A stretch of 64,000 bases of DNA from Otatea glauca (Eukaryota; Streptophyta; Magnoliopsida; Poales; Poaceae): positions 24,204,723-24,268,722 of the forward strand of contig CM070728.1 of the NCBI GenBank assembly GCA_036346275.1, in the 5' to 3' direction. Below are positions 59,660 to 64,000 of this stretch, one piece after another. The notes under the pieces are model-generated. The model made no database searches and had not been told where the DNA came from. It worked only from the letters and a program-made list of their open reading frames with translations. The position numbers and the translations under genes are program-made. How positions within the stretch are numbered: the stretch's first letter is position 1; each line of letters starts with the position of its first letter.

Positions 59660-60091
59660 CATTACCCTGTAGTCCATGAAGACGAAGCAGCTCTTCTCGA
59701 CGACGACGCCGCGGCGGCTTCCGGCTGAGCAGAGAAAGCTTCAGTCTGTAAAGGCCTAAAGAAAAAGCAAGAACCTAGCTGCAGAAAGTAGAGAATTGGC
59801 GTGGAAGGCGTGGATTCCGAGCCTCTTTATGGTCACTCGGTTCATTCCCTCGTGGGCTCGATGCGCGTTGTCGGAATCAGATTCTGGCGCAGCGCAGGCT
59901 GGCTTCTATGCACAGTCCCAGCTTCCCAGCTTTCTTCTGCCTTCTATTCTTTGCCTCTTTAATCTGTACATAGGACCTGTAAATATGGACAGGGTTAAAA
60001 AAAACATTTGCACAGGAGATACCTATATGTTTTCAATCTACTTTCAGACTCTTAACATGTACTTGGCGATTCACCTTCTTCATTTTCAGTA
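59660..60091. other. Upstream region of the HMA gene
   Basis: 59676-59745 may be a 5' exon (coding or UTR) of the HMA gene on the minus strand. Beyond it is AT-rich sequence without clear promoter motifs. Confidence 0.35.
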
Positions 60092-60233
60092 GAGAGGTGC
60101 TTCAATACTTTTCTTTTCTACAGTTGCACAAATATTAAAGCATTAATGAAGGGTAGATGGAGATTACTTACCCCTTCGCTTGCTTCAAGATTTGTGCAAC
60201 TTCAGATAAGAGGAAAGCGTTGAAGCCTTTGCT
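60092..60233. mobile_element. Mutator-like MITE, second copy
   Basis: The same termini (GAGAGGTGCTTCAATAC and a right end 'gcgttgaagcc'), 'gttgcacaaatattaaagc' arm and 'gaagggtagatggagattacttacc' centre as 41727-41869. The 9-bp duplication is not clear here, so the right end may be eroded. Confidence 0.7.
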
Positions 60234-60715
60234 CTTTCAAGATATATGCATTAATTATAATGTACCATAGATTTGAGACTCATATGCAATAAGTTGAGAG
60301 GTATAGCTGTTTTTTTAAAATGTTTAAAGAACAGGTGGAAATCCGAAAAAATAAACAGAATTCAGATAGTATATGTATAGATTTGTCGGAAAAAGAACAT
60401 GTAAAAAGGTGCACTGTGCATGCAATGATGCAAATCCATGTTAACATAACCAACCTTTTCTATTTTTCGTAGTTTCAATCTTGATTTTGCCAACCTTGTA
60501 TAAGCTTACCGCCCACAAATCATCTTTATAAGCAGAAACTAAATTCATCAGGCATGGTAAACTGAGCATAGTTGCAGGCCACCACCAGATGAGCTAGCCG
60601 GCCAGTTTGACCAGGAGACTAGGAGAGTACGCAATAGGAAAAGCAGCAAGGCAGTAAAAAAGATATAACCTGGTCATGAGACAGTGAAACTAATCACAAC
60701 CTACCACATGTTTTG
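60234..60715. other. Intergenic sequence
   Basis: Nothing supported. Confidence 0.4.
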
Positions 60716-61145
60716 GTAGGATCAGATTCCTGTACCACCGGAACATCTTCAATTTATATAATTTCTAAAGCATAGTGACGTGGCGGGTGCTATCTCTTTT
60801 ACTGTATAGAACTCAAATGGTATCAAGTTGGGGCCCATGATTTACTTAAAACTAGATGTTTCGTTGATCCGGCTGTTGCTGCTGGCAAAAAGAAAAAAAA
60901 ATATTTTCAAAAAATAATTAAAAAAATAAAAACTTGAATTTCTTGTAGTTGCTTTAGCTCGAAGCCTGGCGTGGTGCGACTATTCTCTCTTAAGAATATT
61001 GATATCTATAGATATATCACCCTTCAGGATCAGATTCCTGTACTAATAAAGCATCTTCAATGTACGGGTGTTCTAAGACAAAGTGGCGTTGCTTAGTGCT
61101 AGTAGAACATAGGTAGCAAAATAGGGCCCACAATTTGTTCTCTCT
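60716..61145. repeat. Direct repeat pair of about 110-140 bp
   Basis: 'ggatcagattcctgtac', 'catcttcaat', '(g/a)(t/a)agtg(a/g)cg' and 'gggccca' occur in order at about 60719-60840 and 61028-61132, about 309 bp apart. The copies are diverged. They may be remnant ends of one element. Confidence 0.5.
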
Positions 61146-62198
61146 AATCATCTCTCACCTTCTGACTTGACAGCCGATGGCGAAGGAAGGTGAAGATCTG
61201 GTGGTGGCGGCAGCCGTCCATGACTTCCGGCGGGGGTGCCCCTCCTGCGACCTCCCAGCTGCCGGATCCACCGGTGGTGCCGCTCACCTCGCCCGATCCG
61301 GAGGCAGCACTCCTACCCCGGACCCCCCCGGCGGCTAGTTCCGGCGATGGCACACTGCTACCCCTTGCCCTGGCAGACCTGATCCGGTGGCGATGGCCGA
61401 CAACGCGTCAGCCCAATAGCGGCAACAGCCACCACCCGCCCGTGCGTCAACTGTACAAACAGCTATCCATTTTTTTTATTCCTTGAGACCGGGCAGCAAG
61501 CATGGGTCAACTCCATGATTTTTACGCTTGGTGTTTCCGGACTCCGGAGCACATTGTGGATGCCCTAAGTCAGTTTGATCTGAACCGCCAAGGCAACAAG
61601 CCAACAACCTCTACTACTTACCTAGCTTTCTTCATTCCCAACTCCAGAAACAAAAATTTTCACAAGTAGCAATGGAGGGACAAAATACTATATAGGTTTC
61701 CATTTCATTTCAACATTACAAACATCTCTATCTGTGAGGGATCTGAAGAGTATACATCAAGAGAAGAATGCACAAAATCTTTAGAAACGGATGAGCTAAT
61801 ACAACAAGAAAAGATGGGGAAGATGGTATTATTTATAAACTGCACATGAGACCAGACATCAGAATTGCTTGATTAGCAAATCTAATGGCTAGATACCTTT
61901 TCTTCTTTCTAATTAACTGATGGAAAACTACTGTCACTTCCTCGGTACGCCCACAGAGTCAAATACAAGGGTACACTGCTCCTCGATGTCCAAGCATCAA
62001 GGTAAAAACCTTTTTAAGGCAGGAAATAAGCTTTCAAAAGTGAAAGTCACCTCACGGGGCAGTTCTGGAGTCCTAGATTCGGTTGACACAATAAACAGAG
62101 GGGTGAACCAAAATCACCTCTCACCAAGGCTGCTATAATTCATAAAACAAAAGCACAGACATCTCAGCCTTCATATCTTGCTAGTGCTTTTGTCTGGA
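61146..62198. other. GC-rich block then 3' flank of the next gene
   Basis: 61180-61450 is GC-rich and open on both strands but gives only Pro/Ala/Ser-rich text. 61650-62198 is probably the 3' UTR of the minus-strand gene ending at 62199. Confidence 0.35.
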
Positions 62199-62364
62199 CT
62201 ACAAAAAGTTGAGCATCGGCGATTTGCCAAAAATAGGCTCTCCATTGATCTTGGATACTTCTTTTTCAGGTACCGAATTCACCGGCGCAAGATCTCCAGA
62301 GGGGTTTGGCTCCTTGATGTCTCCCTGGCTGCTGATACCACTGCCTTCGTCTGGGTACCATGTA

Positions 62365-62665
62365 AACGAGCCAAGCTTGAGCGAGCCTGGCCTCCCAATC
62401 TCGAGTGAGGTAAGTCCCGAGCTTGAATAGACTCAAGTAAGCTCGGTAACCTTCAACAATTCAATATACACTAATTTTCAACAATAAGAAAAGTTCAAAC
62501 TCAAACTCGATAAAAGTTAACATGCAATAATATTTAACAAGTTATCCATAAATTTACCGAGGCTTGTGAGCTATTCGAGCTTGGATCATTGAAGCTCACA
62601 AGCTCGAGCTTAGCTCGAGCTCGAATTGAGTCTAAAACGAGCCGAGCTCAAGAGCCTCGAGCTTA
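62365..62665. mobile_element. MITE-like element rich in GCTCGAGC text, inside an intron
   Basis: Its ends carry 'aacgagccaagcttgagc' and, inverted, 'ggctcgttttagactc'/'cttgagctcggctcg'. It occupies most of the intron between 62351 and 62703. Boundaries and target duplication are not resolved. Confidence 0.45.
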
Positions 62666-62913
62666 CTACCATATCCATAAACCACGAGATCCTCTTGGCT
62701 TACCTTCAGTCTACTTCAGGTTGTCAGTGCTCAGAACATCTGTAAGATCAGCTTCACATCGCTTGTGATCAGTTATGACTTTTTCACAAACAGTTTTATC
62801 ATCGCTCTTCAAGTTGACAGGTCGCAAAGCATCTGTAAGATCAGCTGCACGTCGATTGTGATCAGGTATGATTTTTTCACCCACAGATATGTCACCACGC
62901 TTCTCACTAGACT

Positions 62914-63115
62914 GAAGGTTTGCCTTCCCTGCAGCTGCATTTGCAGGTTCATCAGAACCCTTCTTACTGGATTGCAGGCTTGTCTTCTCTGCAGCTGGTT
63001 TTGCAGATTCATCATCGCCTTTCTCCATAGATTGCAGGCTTGGCTTCTGTGCAGCTGATTTTGCTGATTCACCATCGCGTTTCTCCCTAGATTGCAGGCT
63101 TGGCTTCTGTGCTAG
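62914..63115 (-). repeat. 60-bp intragenic tandem repeats
   Basis: Three full units and one truncated unit starting 'attgcaggcttg' on the plus strand. The full units keep the reading frame; the truncated one does not. Confidence 0.75.
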
Positions 63116-63129
63116 ATTGCAGATACGCC

Positions 63130-63822
63130 ATCAGCCTTCTGACGGATGGAGTGACATCGAGTAGTGTACAACGTAGAAGGCCAAAGAATACAAGGCATCG
63201 ATATAGGCATCCAACTCATGCTTTTGTTCCTATTTTATCTTTTCTCTTCCGATGGTTGAGGTTGAGTAATATATTTTTAAAAAAATTACAGAAATAATAT
63301 GCCACAAAATTTTTTTACAGACCTACCCTACTACTACCATTTGAAAAGGTGACAATGTTAAACAGCGACAGAGGTCTGTTGCCATTTCAAACGGCGACAG
63401 AGACCTATTCTATTGAGAGAGGTAATTTTTTAAAAAGATGTAATTTGCAAGAAAATGTTTATGGGATGGAAGATTTGTTTGTGTAGATGCACATTGTGAT
63501 ATTTGTTAGTCCTGCACTTTGCCGAAATGACATAGGCGAAGTTAGAGAAAATTACAAGTGGTTTTGTCGTCGGATAGTGAAATTCGTTGTGGGCATAATA
63601 CCATGATGTGATGTTTAATGTTGGAAGGAATGGAACAAAGGATGGTATAGCATTTCATAGTGAAAGCGGAAGTACATGGCGCATACAGTTCGGATCGGTG
63701 CCGATGTTAGCCTTACTAGTTCTTCAGTATGAATGGTCATCCAGAGGGACAACGAATATAAACCACATGGAAGATAGTTGGGGGCCTGCCGCAATTGGAA
63801 ACAGATGTACATGGATACTGTG
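63130..63822. other. Unassigned sequence
   Basis: 'gcgacagag(g/a)(t/c)ct' occurs twice (63365 and 63398). No gene was supported on either strand. Confidence 0.35.
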
Positions 63823-63999
63823 CTATGGATAGAGGCCGCTGAGGTCAAATATGTAGCCATACGGCACCCACATGGAGTGTTGATCTTCTGATCGGTGTGG
63901 ATGTGGCTGGCTATCATAGTAGTGGCAAGCACAGATGTTGCTCACGTTCCCGTAGCAGCAGTAGGTGAGGTAATCGCTGCCGAGGTGGACGACCTCTTT
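63823..63999 (-). CDS. Possible last exon of an unknown gene, cut by the window edge
   Basis: From 63999 down to TAG at 63823-63825 the minus frame is open for 58 codons. It reads KEVVHLGSDYLTYCCYGNVS, then a Cys/His/Tyr-rich stretch (CACHYYDSQPHPH), and ends PYGYIFDLSGLYP. The composition is unlike the shadow frames nearby and suggests real protein, but no family is recognised and the upstream part lies outside the window. Confidence 0.35.
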   Translation of the reverse strand, partial: KEVVHLGSDYLTYCCYGNVSNICACHYYDSQPHPHRSEDQHSMWVPYGYIFDLSGLYP

Positions 64000-64000
64000 G

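Larger units (their letters stand above)
62199..63115 (-). pseudogene. Unknown repeat-containing protein gene, 3' exons, probably damaged
   Basis: The last exon (62350-62199) reads DEGSGISSQGDIKEPNPSGD to ...KSPMLNFL and TAG. An upstream exon ends at 62704 with a GT donor and joins it in phase. That exon has three complete 20-aa units of the type KPSLQSMEKGDDESAKPAA (60-bp DNA units, 62914-63093), then two units of about 27 aa of the type CEKVITDHKRCEADLTDV. It is acidic/lysine-rich and hydrophilic with no membrane segment; the family is not recognised. Two lesions are visible. An in-frame TAG (62711-62713) lies seven bases before the donor, and a fourth 60-bp unit has lost 35 bp (about 63094-63115), shifting the frame. 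If the TAG is the true end, the protein simply stops there. Confidence 0.45.

Noticed and set aside
61144..61486. Open frames on both strands in a GC-rich block
   Set aside because: Low-complexity Pro/Ala/Gly text, no homologue recognised, no splice support.
1..64000. CRISPR arrays, tRNA/rRNA genes, organellar insertions
   Set aside because: No regularly spaced direct repeats with unique spacers, no cloverleaf or rRNA text, and no long chloroplast or mitochondrial stretch were recognised on reading both strands.

Overview
This window looks like a piece of a grass (Poaceae) nuclear genome. Genes have GC-rich 5' exons, GT-AG introns and plant-type proteins, and they sit in AT-rich DNA filled with LTR retrotransposon debris, solo LTRs, MITEs and CACTA-like subterminal repeats. 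Nothing bacterial, organellar or viral was seen, and I found no tRNA, rRNA or CRISPR array. The species cannot be named from sequence alone.

Layout. 0-22 kb is a repeat sea: four long solo LTRs of one family with perfect 5-bp target duplications (175-3055, 3464-6380, 9302-11689, 19237-21315), an unbounded LTR remnant (about 6.8-8.6 kb), a hAT-like MITE inserted in CACTA-like repeats, a degenerate GAAACTT-rich tract, a long hairpin behind a TATA box (14.5 kb) and a broken Ty1/copia pol (15.6-17.1 kb). 22-27 kb holds an EH-domain pseudogene (minus) and an A-rich repeat with a 33-nt palindrome. 27.5-34.5 kb is an apparently intact minus-strand receptor-like/cytoplasmic kinase gene of 3 exons (439 aa) with a 5.6-kb first intron full of MITEs. 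35.6-39.5 kb is an internally deleted copia element with a TCTAT target duplication. 44.3-47.4 kb is a fifth solo LTR. 48.1-48.5 kb is a small pseudogene resembling a plant complex I subunit.

49.2-58.0 kb is the best gene: a plus-strand plastid-type dihydrolipoamide acetyltransferase (pyruvate dehydrogenase E2, 6 exons, 457 aa). Its 7.1-kb last intron holds a 6.4-kb Ty3/gypsy chromovirus-type element, which itself carries an 878-bp solo LTR. Convergent with it at 59.1-59.5 kb is a small heavy-metal-associated-domain gene (84 aa minimum). At 62.2-63.1 kb a minus-strand gene with internal tandem repeats appears damaged, and at the right edge a 58-codon open frame may be the last exon of a gene lying outside.

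The genes do not form a pathway or operon; they are independent nuclear loci. I found no convincing new biological system. The most original signals are a covarying stem-loop near the 3' end of the LTR family, the promoter-associated hairpin at 14.55 kb, and multi-level nested insertions whose target duplications can all be read directly.
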